A stretch of DNA of 64,000 nucleotides from Symbiodinium natans (GCA_905221605.1 CAJNDS010000480.1:62001-126000); one strand, 5' to 3'. Positions 10,201 to 24,000 are shown, counted from the stretch's first letter. The notes: a model not told the origin generated them from the letters alone. A program made the numbers and translations.

Positions 10201-11462
10201 CAATCTTCTCCCTCTGTGGCAACTGACTCTCTGTCCATTTTGTTAAGCGGGGTGCAACAAGGTGTGGGTGTTTGCGAAACTCCAGCTACCATTGACTTGA
10301 GAGCTGCAGGATCCTGGAAACTTGCAAGCAGGAAGTCCATTGGCCCTCAGCCTTTGGCAGAAAGCCTGTGGTAGCTGGCAACCGCTACTAAAAAGACATG
10401 AGGATCTGTTTGCAGCTTCGACGGTCTGAGCGTTTTGCTTCTGTTCACGGCTCCCAACTCCCACCATGGACACTATCGCTTCGTTCGGTCTGTAAAGTCA
10501 CAGAGCAGTGACAGGGCATCACCCGGCATGAAAAAATCGGGCCCTGTGTGCGCCCGGCATCTGGTTTTTCATCTGACAGATACATTATGATGGGTTGTGT
10601 TCCAAAGCACGCCGGCACTATCGTGCAGGTGCAGCTTTTGCTGCCTCTGGCAAAGTCGCTGCTTGTCTCAAGGGACTGCCCTTAGAAGGCACCTTAGGGG
10701 TAGTGGAGGGGCTGCTTTGGTATTTTGGGACTATGTAAGGTGGAGCAGCAGCCAAAGAAAACGGCCGTCTCTCACTAAAGGAGGCCAAACCTCAACAGCA
10801 GCAACAATGTCGGCGTCTTTGGGTCTTGTAGAATTACAGCTGAGCGACACGATGTTTGCGGCAATGAACCTGGGTAAGCACATGTTCCTGACGGGCCCTC
10901 CCCGTGCACTGCGTGTGAAGAAACAGGTCTATAGCCGCCAGGTCACAAGATCCACAAAAGGAAGCAAAGCAAGCTGTCTCTCCTCCGTCCAGGAAGGGAG
11001 GCTTCGGAGCGAATCCCAGACCAAGAACCCCACTTGCTACGCATTAGATGAGATGAACTGTGGCACATGCGTAGCAGGGATTCTCTGGATTACATGGAGC
11101 ACACTCTCCACTCAGAACATCGACACACGTTTCCCAGATCTCCAAGAATAACCTACAGCAGACCATGCGACCTCTGTGCCAGCAACGGCCCGCCCAGTTC
11201 TCCGCCATAAGTGCGCCGTCGCATAAACAGCCTCGTGTGAACCATGAACGCACGTGGCACAGAATGGAAGGAGACAGGCTTCGCTCAGTCTCTGACTCGG
11301 GGGCCAGGAGGCAAAAGAGAAGAGAAAATTGCATGCATGACCCACGCCTAGCTATCCCCAGGAATGCTACACCAGAGATTCCCAGGGTTTTGCATCCTCG
11401 GAGATGTCTCAAAGCACTGAAAGCCCTTTTGAGTGCTTTCAAGGGCGGAAGCTCCCAAAAAT

Positions 11463-12114
11463 TCAAATTGGGGGGGTACTGTGGAGGAGTCTTTGATAAA
11501 CCCGACTGATGATCATGCAGCCAAGCAAGATAAGCAAGTGGGTCAGGGGTGAAGTAGGCACATGCGCAGTCTCCCAAGCTCTCACCAATACGGCTAGAGG
11601 CCCGAGGGCAGACCCGGTCATCCTGCTATCCTCTGCTATCCAGATGCATGAAAAGCGTGTGACCACACATGCAAGTGGCAGTGCGACGCAGAGCATGGCC
11701 AACACAGCAAAAGCGGAGACGGAGAAGGAGATCGCACCTTTGCAGAGGGGGGTTAGGAGCTTCGTCGCGCTTGCCGCACTTTTGGCCCATATCCGAACTC
11801 ACACTCACAGGATCTGAGAAGGCCCCTGAAGTCAGTAGTTTCCTGAAAAATTTGGATCCTGAACAGCACCTGCAACTACGATGAAGCCGCCCTCGGGATT
11901 GCTGCCCAGGTAGAGCCTGAGTTCACAGGGCTTCCAAGTGGCCTCCCTAAGGTTTCGGACTTCATGAGGTCCTCAAGATTCTGGGATTCGCCAAGTGTGT
12001 AAAGCGAAACAAGCTCTGGGCAGCACTTGACGCCGACTGGCGCAGAGAAAAACACAGTGCTGGATGCTTTCATTACTGGGTCACATCCTGCATGACAGTG
12101 TGCATGCTGTGCTT

Positions 12115-12152
<38 letters not shown>

Positions 12153-15100
12153 AGATCCCATCCCTTCTGAGAGACGCACGACTCGTAGCTGCCAGCAGCG
12201 GTTTGATGGCTCTTCCAGTCCTGAGTGGCAGTCGAAATCGACCAGAAACATGCAAAAGGCTGACTCGCTGGCGAACCAAACCTCCGGCCAAAGCTGACAC
12301 TCTGCAGAGTTCACACAGAGTTCCAAGACGGCTCCGACGAAAAAGTGTTGCGGGAAGTAGGCAGCTTGCATGCTTGGACTAAGGGTTTCGAAGGGTTGCA
12401 AATTCGTGGCTCAAAAACCCAAGCCCCTCGCCAAGGAAATTGTGGAAAGAGCAGCGCTGAGGTAAGGAGAAAAAATCCAATGTCCAAAGCAAAAGAAAAG
12501 TTATAAGCAGCAGAAGCTTCACCTTCTTTCCCTGCTGATTGCAGAAGCGAGACGATTTGACATCAGCCCGCAGACACTCTTTGTGTTAGTGCTGCTGCTC
12601 TAGCAGTACGCCAAGGGTCATCCGTGACCCCATTGTGGGCCCAGTACGCAGCGCCAATTGTCCAGCTGATGCCCATACCCAGCAGCACGTTGACCGTGTT
12701 GCCTCAGGTCACACGTGTTTACGCATCGAAAGCGCACTGTGCCTCACGCGTTACCATATGCACCGGGCCAGCGCACACAGAGCCTAAAGTTTCATTGAAG
12801 TTTAGGGGATGGAGGGGATGGAGACTCCGCCAAAAGACTTCCGGTGATGTTGCCGATGGAGTTGTCGGCAGTGTCATCTGACTTCGCAGCTGTTCTAGAG
12901 GCCATGGTGTCCTGGGATCCCCCCCCCCCGGGTTCTTCTGTTGATGGAACTTCTGTTGATGGAAACTCCAATCTGAGCTCTTCCACAGCTTCTTCTGACC
13001 GACTAGGAATGTCGGACCGCAGCCTGCGGACGCATGCGGACGCCTGCGGATGCCTGCGGCCTAGACTCCGGCAAGCTCGTCCCGAGGGCTACCAGAGTAA
13101 TCGCCGTCAGGTCATCTGCCATGCCTGCCATGTGCTGGATATAAGGGGTGGAAGGGGGAAGGCGGAAGGCGGGAGCAGAAAGGGAGGGAGGGGTGAGGGG
13201 GCCCGGCCTACGGAGCAACCCAAAAGGCTCGCGGCATCGTTGATGACCTTCAAGAGGAGCGGAGGAGCTGCCAAGTTCCGCATTTTCTAGGAGCTCTGAC
13301 ACTAAGGCTCTGGCCACCGTGACCAGGCCAATCCCGAGCAGGGAGCAGAAGAAGGCCGGGTATGCACCCAGCAGTGATGGAGGGGGCACCTCGGTGCAAC
13401 AGAAATCTTGAAACGAGAGTATCCGAGGCCAACACGCATTCACATGTATGACAAGTGGAAAGCTTGCAGCAGGCTGGCGATCATGAAAGCAATCTTCCAG
13501 GTCAACGCCAAGCAGTGCATGAGCCAGTCGAACGCGGTCGCCTGTGCCTGCCTTGGCATACCACTTGCTGACCATCGCAGCTCATGGGCAGAACAGCACT
13601 TTTCTTCCCGCCAATTGGATCCTGCCAGGATACTCCTCGGGGCTTCCGTTGCAGAAGAAGGCTTCCACTGCCTGCACGCTCGAAAGTTTGCTTGTGGCTT
13701 CTCAAAAGTCACAACGGCTGCCTTGTCCATCCAGTGCGAGCAGCTGAACGGCTCGTCCTCCTCTTCAGAGCCTGCAAAGGCTCAGCGTACTAAGCTAGTC
13801 TTCCAAGACCAGGGCCTTAACCCTCGATCATGGTTAGCCGTGACGTCCAGATGCGGACCTTGCTGCACATCTGATCTGGCATCAGATCTGGCTTCGGATC
13901 TGGCTTCGGACTTGACCTCCGACTTTGCTTCAGATCGGATATCTGATAATGCCCTTGATGTGTCCGGCTCATTCTCACCTGAGATCAACCAAAGATGCGA
14001 GGAAAAGAGTTAGGATTCTGATCCTGCATTGGCATACGCGCAAGAGGTTCTTCGCGTCACGACGTCTTATGCTCACGTGCCGACATTTGAGAGACAGTGA
14101 GCGCCTCATATCCTTGCCTTACAAGCGATTGACCGGTTTCATCATAATTATACATCGTGAAACGAAGAGGGAAAGAGAGAAGCAGAGAGACGCGAATTGT
14201 ATTGAAAACACAGGGACCTATTTTTTGGAATTCGCTTAACAGTAGACCAAATTCTTAATGGTCATGTACACGAAATTGTTGAGACATTCATTTTTCAACA
14301 AACGATCCCAAGTACTTAAGCATACAAAAACTCCAAGTAACTTCTGAAACATACAAAAATGATCGTCGCATTTTGCCCTTTGGGTTCTGTGTCAGATATC
14401 GAGGTTGCTAGTGGCCTCGCATCCTGAGTAGACTCGACGTCGAGGAGCCTGTCCTGCGCAAAACTAAGCATCCCGCTGGGAACGGCCGCCAAGTGCTGCA
14501 TTCTTCGAGAGTCTGGACCTGCTGAGGAGCATTCTTCACAACCGACACTGCTTAGTCACCCGGATGTTCAATACTTGCGTATTCGAGCAAGACACATAAG
14601 ACAGAGCGGCCCTCATGCCCCCATCAATCAATCCGGTCTTGCACAAGTTCGCCTCGGCAGGAGAATCCCGGCCGAGAGGCGTCTAAAACAAGCAGACCAG
14701 GATGGTCTCCTTCGCAACAAACCGCAATTTCTGACCCTTTCCTGGATCTCTGGAACCCCCTTGGGACCTAGACGTGGCGCCACTTCGGGGAGATCCGAGC
14801 ACACTGTGGTGGACCTCCGAAACCGGAATCTGCATCCACGCAGATCTTTGGGACTGCATGGGGCCCCCTCTTGCACCATGTGAGAATCCTGCTAGTTGCG
14901 ACTGGGGACCAGAAACTTCCGAGTGCCGAAACCCCTTCTGGGACCCCGCGGTCGCTTTCCATATCTGCAACCCTCGACCGTTGACATGCGCGTCCCGTGG
15001 CTTGGGCCGGCCGGCTGCCGAGGCGACGCACACAAGCGTTTTACAATAGTCATACACTTGAGGGACCTCCGTCGTTGGTCGGAGAGAGGACAAGTGCCGT

Positions 15101-18100
15101 GTGACCAACTCCTGGTTTGCAGCGGCTTGTGTGGAAAAGGGAGGATGGGGAGGATGGGGAGGACTGAAACGACTCTCCCAAGCATTCCCTAGCTGCTGCA
15201 TGTTAGAGAAAGCTGCGAGGCTGCTAGAGCTGCCAGAGTCTTTGAGGAGTCAATTGCTCGAGCCAAGGAGCCGCTTGACTCCTTAGCCAGAGATGCGATT
15301 CAGAGCTTTCGTGAACTTTGCAAGTTCCGTTCTGTCTGCACCCTTGTCCAGCTAAGCAGCCTCTGTGGTCGAAAGGACCCAAACCAAGCCTAAGGTTAGC
15401 CCATGGCAGGCCATACGTGTTTTTTCCGCTTGACAGAGCCTCTGTGCAGAGCAAGCAAGTCTAAGCCCCTGGCAGCGGACACTTTGTCCAAGGATCGGTG
15501 GGTTCTTCTTCCCCTCGGCTCCGTCGCCCTTGATCCTTACCACAGGGGTCAACATACACCTTCGACCTGTTCAGAAACTTGCTCAGAAAAATGCGCAAAT
15601 GCCCGCCCCCACCCCCACCTCCTGGAAGGCACCCCCAGTCTTGCAAAAATCACGGCGAACACAGGGCGCTGGGACCATTGCCCAACCATCACACATTGGG
15701 CATACAAAGGAATCAAAACAACTAGCCACCCGGCATGCACAGATAAATGATTTTGCAAGGGTACCCTACAGCAAACGCTCCCAAGAAGTTCATGCTGGTC
15801 CTTCGTGCGGCCAAGTGTCTCTGTGAGCTCCACATAGAATTCCTCAGGAGGGCCTCTTGCCATCATGAGAGGTATCCTGAGTCATGTCGAAAGAAAGTTC
15901 AGCACCCGCACCCGAAACGGCTCAGCAAGGCCACAAACATCTGTTGCAGAGCCCGAGAGATTGCATGAGCCCAAGCATCCTTAGTTCCTGTTTCTCTTCC
16001 TCGGCCACGAAATGCAGCACACCAGATCTCTGGTGATACCTCGGCCAGCGTTCAGGAATACAACTAACTTATTACCTGCATGCAGCCGCATGAAGGGAAG
16101 AGCGAACGCTGCAAAGGCTGCGCTCAACTCAAGCCAAATGCATCTTCGCTGCCGCTTCCCTGCTTTCGCCATCCCATTCCGGGTTCGATACTTTACACGG
16201 ACCTTACCAGGTATGCAAGCATGCTGATTGAGAGGGATTGAATCGGGGAGAAGCAATGTCTGCCCAAGCGTGTGAGAGCCACGTGCGCTTAGGTCGGTGC
16301 AGGTGCCGCGTGCGGGCCATTCAGCGCTGCAATCTGCAGGCTGGCAAAGCCATCACCCTCGTTGCAGACAACCTGCACCGCGGTCCATGACTGTGTCTTA
16401 TGACGCCCTGATACAGGACGAGGGCAACCCACTGTGTGCATTGTGACTGACGTGTGTTTCTTTTGCTTTGCCCTCACCGACAATCCTCTCCAATGTTTAC
16501 ATCCAGCCTCTGACTCCAGGAAGCCATACGTAAAAATGCTCGGCTGCTTCTTTCCACCAGTGGAGAGCCTAAGAATTTGGCCTGCAACGGTCAGCTTTTC
16601 TGCTTTCCACTGCAAGGAAGACGGAAGCAGAATGTCAGAAGCAACAGGAACGCAAGGAGTCCATACCTCGCCTTTGGCCTCGTTCTTGGAGTTCCGCATT
16701 TCGCAGGACGGTTTGTTCCCCTGAGTCTTCATCATAGCTCGAACTCCTGCATCACCCGCCCGTGCCGGTACGCTGCTGAATGCTGCGCAGAACTGCTGAG
16801 TGGCTGAGTATCTGCTTTTCAGGTTGGGGTACAGTAGCGAGTTTTTGGGTGGCAATCTGCATGGGCATGAGCTGTCCTTCGAGCGACACGGGCTGATCAA
16901 AACGTGCTTCTAGCCTCATGCGACACTCCGTCCGCTTTGCTCCGCTCTACGCTGACTGGGCATCAAGCAGTTCACCGTCAAATGAAAAGCGTACTGTGAT
17001 CACTGTTGACACAACTGTGATCTCTTCCCATATGCAGCGCCCGCAGTTTCGCGCCAAAAGGTTGCGAGACGGGCAGTCTCTGGCAACAACAGCGGGGGTC
17101 GGCTCTCAAGTGACTCAGGAACCATTTGAAGGCACGATTGAACACAGCCCAGAAGCTGTCTGTGCACCTCCGCCACATCAGGATCTACGGAACTTGTGGA
17201 GAAGTACTTGTCCAGCATGAAGGCAATGCCCAGAAACACGAAGAAGAGCAGCAAGGTGATCACTCCTGGTGCGGGGCTCATGTTCACCAACTCAGGCACT
17301 TTGTGTAGGAACTCTCCACATCAAGATGTGCCCGGTTCAAGCCTCTGAAATCGCAAGGTCAACACCCTCCTCTCCTTCCGCAAGATCTACACGGTCAGGC
17401 GTGATGCCAGCCAGCACGACCAGCATCCACCTGAGCTTCTGACAGCTCGGGAACACACCGCTACACCCTTGAAGCCACGACTGCCGAACATCACGTGCTA
17501 ATTCTTTCCGGGGCACACGTAAGCCAGCACTGATGCAGCGCAAGTGAAACAGAAGACTGGATACTTCTCGATTCTTCGCACCTCCCCGGGCGCGAGGGCC
17601 GAGATGCACACGGATGATATACCTGGTTTCAGAAGGTCTTGAGATGCAGCTGCTAGAGTCTGTTTTTGAGAGGTGCCGGGATGCGGGATGATAGCTCTAG
17701 AGTACGACACTCCGAACCGGCACAAAATCAACGGAAGCTGCTTGTGTAAAAACTCCCACTTCGCGGGAGCAGCTCCAACACCCTTCATCATGGAGGAGGG
17801 GCACTGCAAGTATGGGATCTCTGATATCCCTGCAGCTGCCCTTGATCAGCTCGATTGCGCCCACTCTAACTAGCCAAAAGTCGCCAAGGTGCAGAACAAG
17901 TTGAAGGATGCGCTTCCAACAACCGTCTGTGGGCCAAGGCTGCCCGAGAAGAACCGATTGCTGCAAAGCCTTGGCGGAGTGGAGACGGAATGTTGAAAAT
18001 ACAGCAATCGACACCCCGACCATCCACAAGTCACCGCAATAAACAACAGGGGATGCCAGGGCGCTCCACAGTAGAAAGAAGAATTTCTGGAGCTGAGGAG

Positions 18101-18902
18101 CCTGCCAAATAAAAATACAGTGACCCTGTTGACTGGAACCGAGCACTTCCAATGAATCAACCGCAGGGCCACAGACATCCAGCACAAAGCGCAGCGCACA
18201 TACTGTCACAGAATGGAGTCGAGTCTGTATCTCCAGAACTTTGCAAACATCCATGATGCGGCTTGCAGCAGCTTGCAGGTTTGATGCCCCCGGCGGGCCT
18301 AGTGCCTTGGAGTCACTAGCACGGAAAGGCTTTGCGGGTGCCATGTATCTTTATTTGCAATCGGATGGCTTCGGAGCACTGATGCAGTATCTAGGACAAG
18401 GTGCCATCAGACTCAGGTTCGCAAGGGTCTCATTCCAGACTGTGACGCGCACTTCAACCTCGCGTGGTGGACAGTGGAGACTGCTTTGGGCAGCAGGGCA
18501 ACGTGCTGGGACTGTGCCTTGCCTTCTGCCCAGCGGGATTGGTTATCCATTTGGAGCACTTGCTGCTGGTGATCTTCTCGATCGCCGCCATAAATTCGTC
18601 GCATATGATACCGACCTGGGATTCTGGTGATTCTGGTTCCTGTCAATCCCCCGTGCTCGATTGCCACATTCCAGGCTGAGATCCCGGGCCCCCTGAAAGG
18701 ACCACAGGAGGACGAAAAGATAGAAAAGACTTCTGATCCTTGGTAGCAAGACGTATCTGCCGTAGGCTTAGATTGTTGCACACCGCACGTGGCACAAACG
18801 TGCACAAACCATACGAGTCCGAGGTACAGAGGAGGCCACGACTTCTCGTAGTCACCGCCCACGGGCATCACCAGCGTGCCATCACCGCACAGCTCGCAGC
18901 TC
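11463..18902 (-). CDS. Na+/Ca2+ exchanger, NCX type (CaCA family), many exons
   Basis: NCX proteins export Ca2+ in exchange for Na+ across a membrane. Exons recognised in transcription order: a cysteine-containing ectodomain (18902-about 18815), TM1 (to 18690), FMAAIEKITSS (18615-about 18560), alpha-1 VTVWNETLANLSLM (about 18480-18402) with GSSAPEILLSTVE (18101-18065), CSNRFFSG..GSASFNLF (17969-17893), GEVRRIEKYPVF (17622-17517), WMLVVLAGITPD (17430-17375) and LLLFFVFLGIAFMLDKYF (17265-17194). A Calx-beta-like piece (PPEEFYVELTETLG) lies near 15855-15785. Alpha-2 spans 13547-13479, 13389-13315, 13247-13208, 13124-13069 (TAITLVALGTSLP), 12911-12839 (DTMASRTAAKSDDTADN) and 12702-12612, then 11916-11870 and 11738-about 11640 (last spans). 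Introns are mostly GC-AG. The loop exons, the alpha-1 junction at 18402/18101 and the extreme C-terminus (possibly LTHLLILLGCMIISRVYQ, about 11535) are unresolved. Confidence 0.9.
12119..12150 (+). repeat. (GA)n microsatellite in an NCX intron
   Basis: About 15 AG/GA units within the intron between the 12702-12612 and 11916-11870 exons. It creates spurious Arg-Glu and Ser-Leu frames on the two strands. Confidence 0.95.
13861..13940 (+). repeat. Degenerate 12-bp repeat, GATCTGGCTTCG type
   Basis: Five to six diverged 12-mers. On the minus strand they read as a Ser-Glu-Ala-Arg repeat with no stop, so the tract could be either an intron satellite or a low-complexity NCX loop segment. It lies between the Calx-beta-like exon and alpha-2, where an NCX intracellular loop is expected. 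Confidence 0.6.
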
Positions 18903-20178
18903 CTGCAACGGCTCAGGCTGCAGCGGCGGAGAGCTTCATGAAACTTCTTTCACCGGTGTGGCTTCGCGGCCTGCATTCAACCTTCAGATCCAGGAACCCA
19001 GACGAGACTCTCCGCCCTTCACATCACCCAGCACTACCATTTTCCACCCAAGGCGCTACGCCCCTGAATCCCGGCAATCCCCTCAATCCCCTGAATCCCC
19101 TGAATCCCCTCAATCCCCTGAATCCCCTGAACCCCCTGAATCCTCCAGACTCCCCCTCAGACTGCACCTCCGGGCAATGGTGGAAACGCCGGCGCAGCTT
19201 TCCTCGCCATATCTTCTCCGCTCATCCAGGATGAAAACGAAATAGGCGACTTCCTGGAAAGTGTGGTGGGCACGCGGAGATTGCTGAGGAAGCTCAGCCA
19301 TGGAAAGGACCCCCTACGGCAGCTGAGGGTTTAGGGAGCCAGGCTGTACGGGGCTCTGGCTAGCGGGACGTTCATGTACGTGCGGCAATGCTTGACTTAC
19401 CCAAGCGGAGGCAGGTACTCAACTTCAGCTTCAACAATGCAAGGAGTAGCCTTCCTGAGCGTTGGGGTCTTAATGCACAACAACCCACATGTTTCGACAG
19501 GGCAGAGCACGAAGCCGTTTAGGCTGATGTATGAACTGCAACACTCTGCTTACCGGATGTCACTTCGGTCTGGGTTGAGTTTGCAAAGTCATGCAGGCGA
19601 ATAAACCTATTTCTGCATCCCGACACTTTCAGCCGTGAGGTGTGCTTCTGCTTCGAAAGCGCGCATCCCATTGGCGTTTCGGCTGGAGACAACTTCGGAT
19701 GTTGTGTACCCTGTCTTTACAATCAAGTATGCGCTGATCTGAGGCTCTGAGCTTCACACGTGCTGAAAACTCTCCGAGTGCAAAACACGACCCTGCAGCC
19801 AAGTCTCCACCGCAACTACTACCACAAAGGCCATCAAGGCCTTCAATGTCTCTATTCGGCCATCCACCGGCCTGGGCTGCGCATTCACACAACTCTTGAT
19901 CTCCAACCATTTGTTTTTCAGAACGTGGGTGGGCACTGTTCTTCCTTAGGGACACCCTAAATCCTGTCCGCACAACAGCTAGAAACCCCGAGACGGGAGA
20001 AAGTGAACGTGGCACGAGGCCTTGCTATCCACATGGGGGGGGGGGGGGGGGGTGAAATTGGCTGATCTTTGCCTTTGCTTGCAAGAGAATACTCGACAAG
20101 GCCCAACGTCTTGACTTCCGTTTTTGAGTTCGTTGACGTGCCTGTTGCCACGCTCACGCAGGCCTGCTATTGGCTAGA
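18903..20178. other. Upstream of NCX; repeat and one hydrophobic frame, no firm gene
   Basis: The NCX start and signal peptide exon should lie here. A minus-strand frame near 19910-19800 reads TLKALMAFVVVVAVETWLQG, a possible signal or anchor, but no junction to the 18902 exon could be shown. A 9-bp tandem repeat (CCCCTGAAT) fills about 19060-19145, and a run of about 17 G begins near 20036. Confidence 0.35.
19060..19145 (+). repeat. 9-bp tandem repeat, CCCCTGAAT, about 9 copies
   Basis: Head-to-tail 9-mers with CCCCTCAAT and CCCCTGAAC variants. Being a multiple of three, it keeps frames open in both directions. It sits upstream of the recognised NCX exons. Confidence 0.9.
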
Positions 20179-23100
20179 TCAGCCACGATCAAGTTCCAAT
20201 GCTTCGGGTTCTACTGACAATCCGCCAGCCAAGGCCCGAGCATCTCCTCGGGTTCTCGGACGGAGGTCTCGAGCTCCGTGACGCGCTTCTGGGCAGCATC
20301 CAGGGCTCCTGACGCACAACTCCACCAGAACCATCGACACTTGGCGGAACTTCATTCGAGCTCGGGAATCAAACGATTTCAGCACAGCTTTGGAGAGAGG
20401 AGTCCTTTGGTCTCGTCCAGAGCCGACAAAGCCTCAAGAGGCTTTCAAGCAAGAGCACACTGCAAGCATCAGCCAAACCCACCTCCTGCTCGCCCAACCC
20501 TGGTTGGCCAAGTGAACCAAGTGACAACTTGCAGCTTGTCCTGCAAGTCCTCGACTGTTGATTTCCTCTCGATTCCCTGCCTGAGCTCAAGGAACACGAC
20601 GGAGCACGACGGCCAAGACAAACTTGCCTCAACTGATCTGATGGGCGTGCTCCTTGCCAAGCCGCGGCTTGTCATTGCGGCCATTGTCAGGGGACCACAT
20701 GTTGACCTGGGATGCCGCATGACGTGCTAGGCCGCTAGGCCAGGCACGGACACTTGCTATCCACTGCAAGAGCAAGAACCAAAAGCGTTCAGAAGAAGCT
20801 GCATCAGGCTCTTTCTCGTCTCCTTCCGGCATCGACGATGAGCTACGTTGCAGCCACCTTCGGACAGAGAAGAGATCGGACAGACATGGCGCTTCGAAGC
20901 CTGCTGGACTGGTCGCTGTGTGGCGAAAGACCAAAAAAACACGCCTCAGAGCCTCAGAGCCTCAGAGCCTCAGTGCTGGCAAGGCTCGGCATCCGAAGGG
21001 GGCGCAGCCCCCTTGCCCTGTGGAAGCCTCAATGCTTTCATGTGCTTTCTGAAGGAAGCCCCCTCAAGTTCGACTGGGCGCGCCTCCTCTCGCAGGACGG
21101 GAACCCTTAAGGCAACATCTGCAGGAGAGACGGCGGGCAGCCTTCTGAACCAATAAGTAACTTCGGGCGGCCGGCTGTTCTTTGACGCTGCATGCCCCAA
21201 CCAGAGCGCGTCGAGAGCACGACTCAGGAAATGCTGCGCTCAACCCCAGCTATTAGACTGTGAGTGGACCAGCTTGATGAAACCCTCCCTCAAGACACTG
21301 AAGACTACAAAGTTTTAACAAGACATCACAAAGCAGATCTCAAGCCAGCAAGAAGGGCTCACCCCATCAGCCGTTGACCTGGGCAGCTCAGCCAAACGCA
21401 ATTCGAGCGCGCAACGCACTCCACCACAGCAGCGTCCACCACATCCACCACACGAGGTCCAGAGCAGTCCACAGCTTCCCGAAACTGAGCTTGCGACCGT
21501 GCGCTACGAGACTAGGAAATGCTAGGATGCTAGGTGCTGGCTGACATCCAGGGCCGATGCCTACCTCTAGCCTGTGATGTGTGAGGTGTGTGTGGGGGGG
21601 GGAGGGGGAGGGGGGAGGGGGGGGCTGTCGCACCCACACATACGTGCTCAAGGAGCTGGGAGAGCCGAGGTCCTCTAGTGGTTTTTTTGAATATTCTTCT
21701 CAATCTTTGAAGTATTTGAAGCTGAAGCCACAATGCCACAAGCACGGCAGGCATTCCTAAGGTCGAACCTGGTGAACGCAGCAGCCCCAGAAATTCAACA
21801 GTCTCCCGAAGACCAATCTCAGCCAACACAATGATGTCTCGGCAACTTTGGGCCGCCACGAGCTTTTTAAGCTTGAGAACTTTTGTGGCATACTCCCATG
21901 CGGAGGATGCCAGACAAGCCTGGCTAAGCTTGGCTAAGCTTGGCTACATGTACAGCCCATCAGCCCCGTCCCCCGGGCGTTTCAAGCAGCCAATGCTGCC
22001 AGATGCTCTTTTTCAGTCACCTCTGGGGGGAGCGCATGGGGGCGCGGGACTGAGAGAGTTCTGCGATGTTCTGCGGCTTCAGAAGGCGCTCTGGCCGGCG
22101 CTCGGAATGCAGTTGCACTCAGTCCGAAATTGACCCAAGCCAAACCTCCCTTTGTGATGGATGATCTTGGCGATACCTAATGCCTAGCAATACTGTTTTC
22201 AGCTCGACACGTGTATCAACAGCATCCGTATTCCCAGCGCGTCACTGCTAAAATGTAAGCGAGTCCTCAGGAAGACAGGCTCCCAGCACGCAGTTCATGC
22301 CCGTCTGCTGATGTTCGGCCTCATGGGAAGAAGAGGAGACCACCGAGTGGGCGCTCGCGGTGAAACGCTTGCTTTCGTGGCAGAATAATCATGAATGACC
22401 TGAATAAAAGACTACGAATAAGATGAACAATACTCATCACAATTCTTCATAACGTGAATAATAAGCTGACCATAAGAGCCGTGATCATACGCAGTACCTT
22501 AGGCCGGTGCCGTGCAGCGCTGGCAGGAGGAAGCGCCTTGAAGAGTCAATGGCAGCGCCATTTTGAAAAAAAAATCCTGGACCCATCTGCACCACACGAC
22601 TACATTGTCTACTTAATTCTGCTACGTGCCCCTTTGTTTGTTTTTGTTTCTCGGAGCCCATGAGGATCAAAGGCCATTCCGAAGCCGCCCACGAGAGGAG
22701 GCGGAGTCATATGGGGCTCAGGCAATCCTCCGGGGAGGGGCCCGGGCGGCCCCGTGTTCCGGCGAGCTCCTTGCCTGCGCTGGCACTTCTGGGTTGAGGG
22801 GTCAAACCGTCTTTACTGGTGGAATTGGCAGCTACGGTGAGTTACATAAACCATGGTTGGCAGCCCAGTAAAAATGCTGCAACATGAAAGGTGCTTCCAA
22901 CGCACACTCACTGTGCCACTCTGCCCTTCATTCCTTCATGGCTCTGGTGCAGGTCGGGGCTTCGCCTGAAGCATCCGAGCACCAGCACTCGCCGGTCGAT
23001 CCCCAACACCTTGCGGAGCGGTTGAGAGCGCATCTTGTGGAGTACGGTGAGTACGGTCTCAGGCATTCATTGGCTATTTGCAGATGTGATCGGGGGTGAA

Positions 23101-24000
23101 GGGCTTTGCAAACGCCTGACTGGGCGGGCAGCTCACTCTAGCTTTCTGGCACCCCCCCCCCCCCCCCCCAAAAAAAAAAAAAGCTGCATGCCTATGCGGT
23201 TCGCGATGAGTGCCAAACACCACAAAGCATCCCCAAACTCCAAAACCGGTTCTCAAAGCCCGTTCTCAACAGGCTCTTTTTCAGCGTACGTCTCTCCAGC
23301 CTACGATCCTGCGACTCCGGAGCGAGTTCTTGGGCTCCGCGCTGGTGTGGCGCGTAGCCACCCTCGGGGCGGCACTGGACACGCAAGGCGCCCAGCAGGG
23401 GCTGAAGTTGTGCCTTGAAAAGCCCAGAGAAGCACAGCAGAGATCAGCAGAGCCTCAAAGAAAGCAATATATAGATCCACTCCTGGGAAAAAACAGAGAC
23501 AGACTGAGAGGAAACGATGCGTGGGATTGAGTGTTCTCAAGATTCCCAGGAAGAGTTCGCAACTGCCCGAGAATGAACACTCATCCGCGCAGCCCACCTT
23601 CAACTGTCTTAGGTGGCACTCTGTGTTGTTGCCACCCTCCTGGAAAGCGCAAACTCATCCCAAATGAACCACCCTCTGATCTGGACTTCAGCAAGGAATG
23701 CGCACATCAGGCAGAAAACCACCGTCGTGGCTTAACAATCCTGGAGGTCGCGCAAGGTCTCGCAGTCCTCATGCCTGCCAAGTGCTTCAAGCAACTCTTC
23801 GCTCTGCGGAACACCTCTTTCCACATCATCAGCGCCAGCAATGGGTCCAATGAGTGGGGAAGCAATTGCTCGCCCTGGAGTTCCTGAGGAACCAACTGTA
23901 CAAGGAATGACTGTGCCAAGCAAAAGCGCAGCGTGCAGACGATCTGATGTGTTCGGAGTCATCTCCGGAGGCAATATTGGACATGGGCTGCTGTGCTGCT
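20179..24000 (-). CDS. Exon cluster, unknown coiled-coil and membrane protein(s)
   Basis: Several minus-strand pieces look coding: near 23880-23750 (GPIAGADDVERGVPQSEELL then EALGRHEDCETLRDLQ), 23490-23410 (a span, GVDLYIAFFEALLISAVLLW), 23405-23305 (AQLQPLLGALRVQCRPEGGY), 21890-21770 (EYATKVLKLKKLV then CRDIIVLAEIGLRETVEFLG), 21195-21010 (RALDALWLGH, PVELEGASFRKHMKALRL), 20610-20530 (LRQGIERKSTVEDLQDKLQ) and 20305-20230 (ALDAAQKRVTELETSVREPE). The last two have heptad-like spacing suggesting coiled coils. I cannot say whether this is one gene or two, and no family was recognised. C- and A-homopolymers (about 23153-23182) and G-rich runs (about 21591-21627) lie between the pieces. Confidence 0.38.
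22130..22900. other. Nothing recognised
   Basis: A stretch inside the 20-24 kb exon cluster without coding-like frames on either strand. It contains GCCATTTTG at about 22554, a nine-base match to the dinoflagellate spliced leader that does not continue (see rejected items). Confidence 0.4.

Noticed and set aside
22548-22566. GCCATTTTG, a nine-base match to the dinoflagellate spliced leader
   Set aside because: It continues as AAAAAAAAA rather than GCTCAAG, so it is probably chance.
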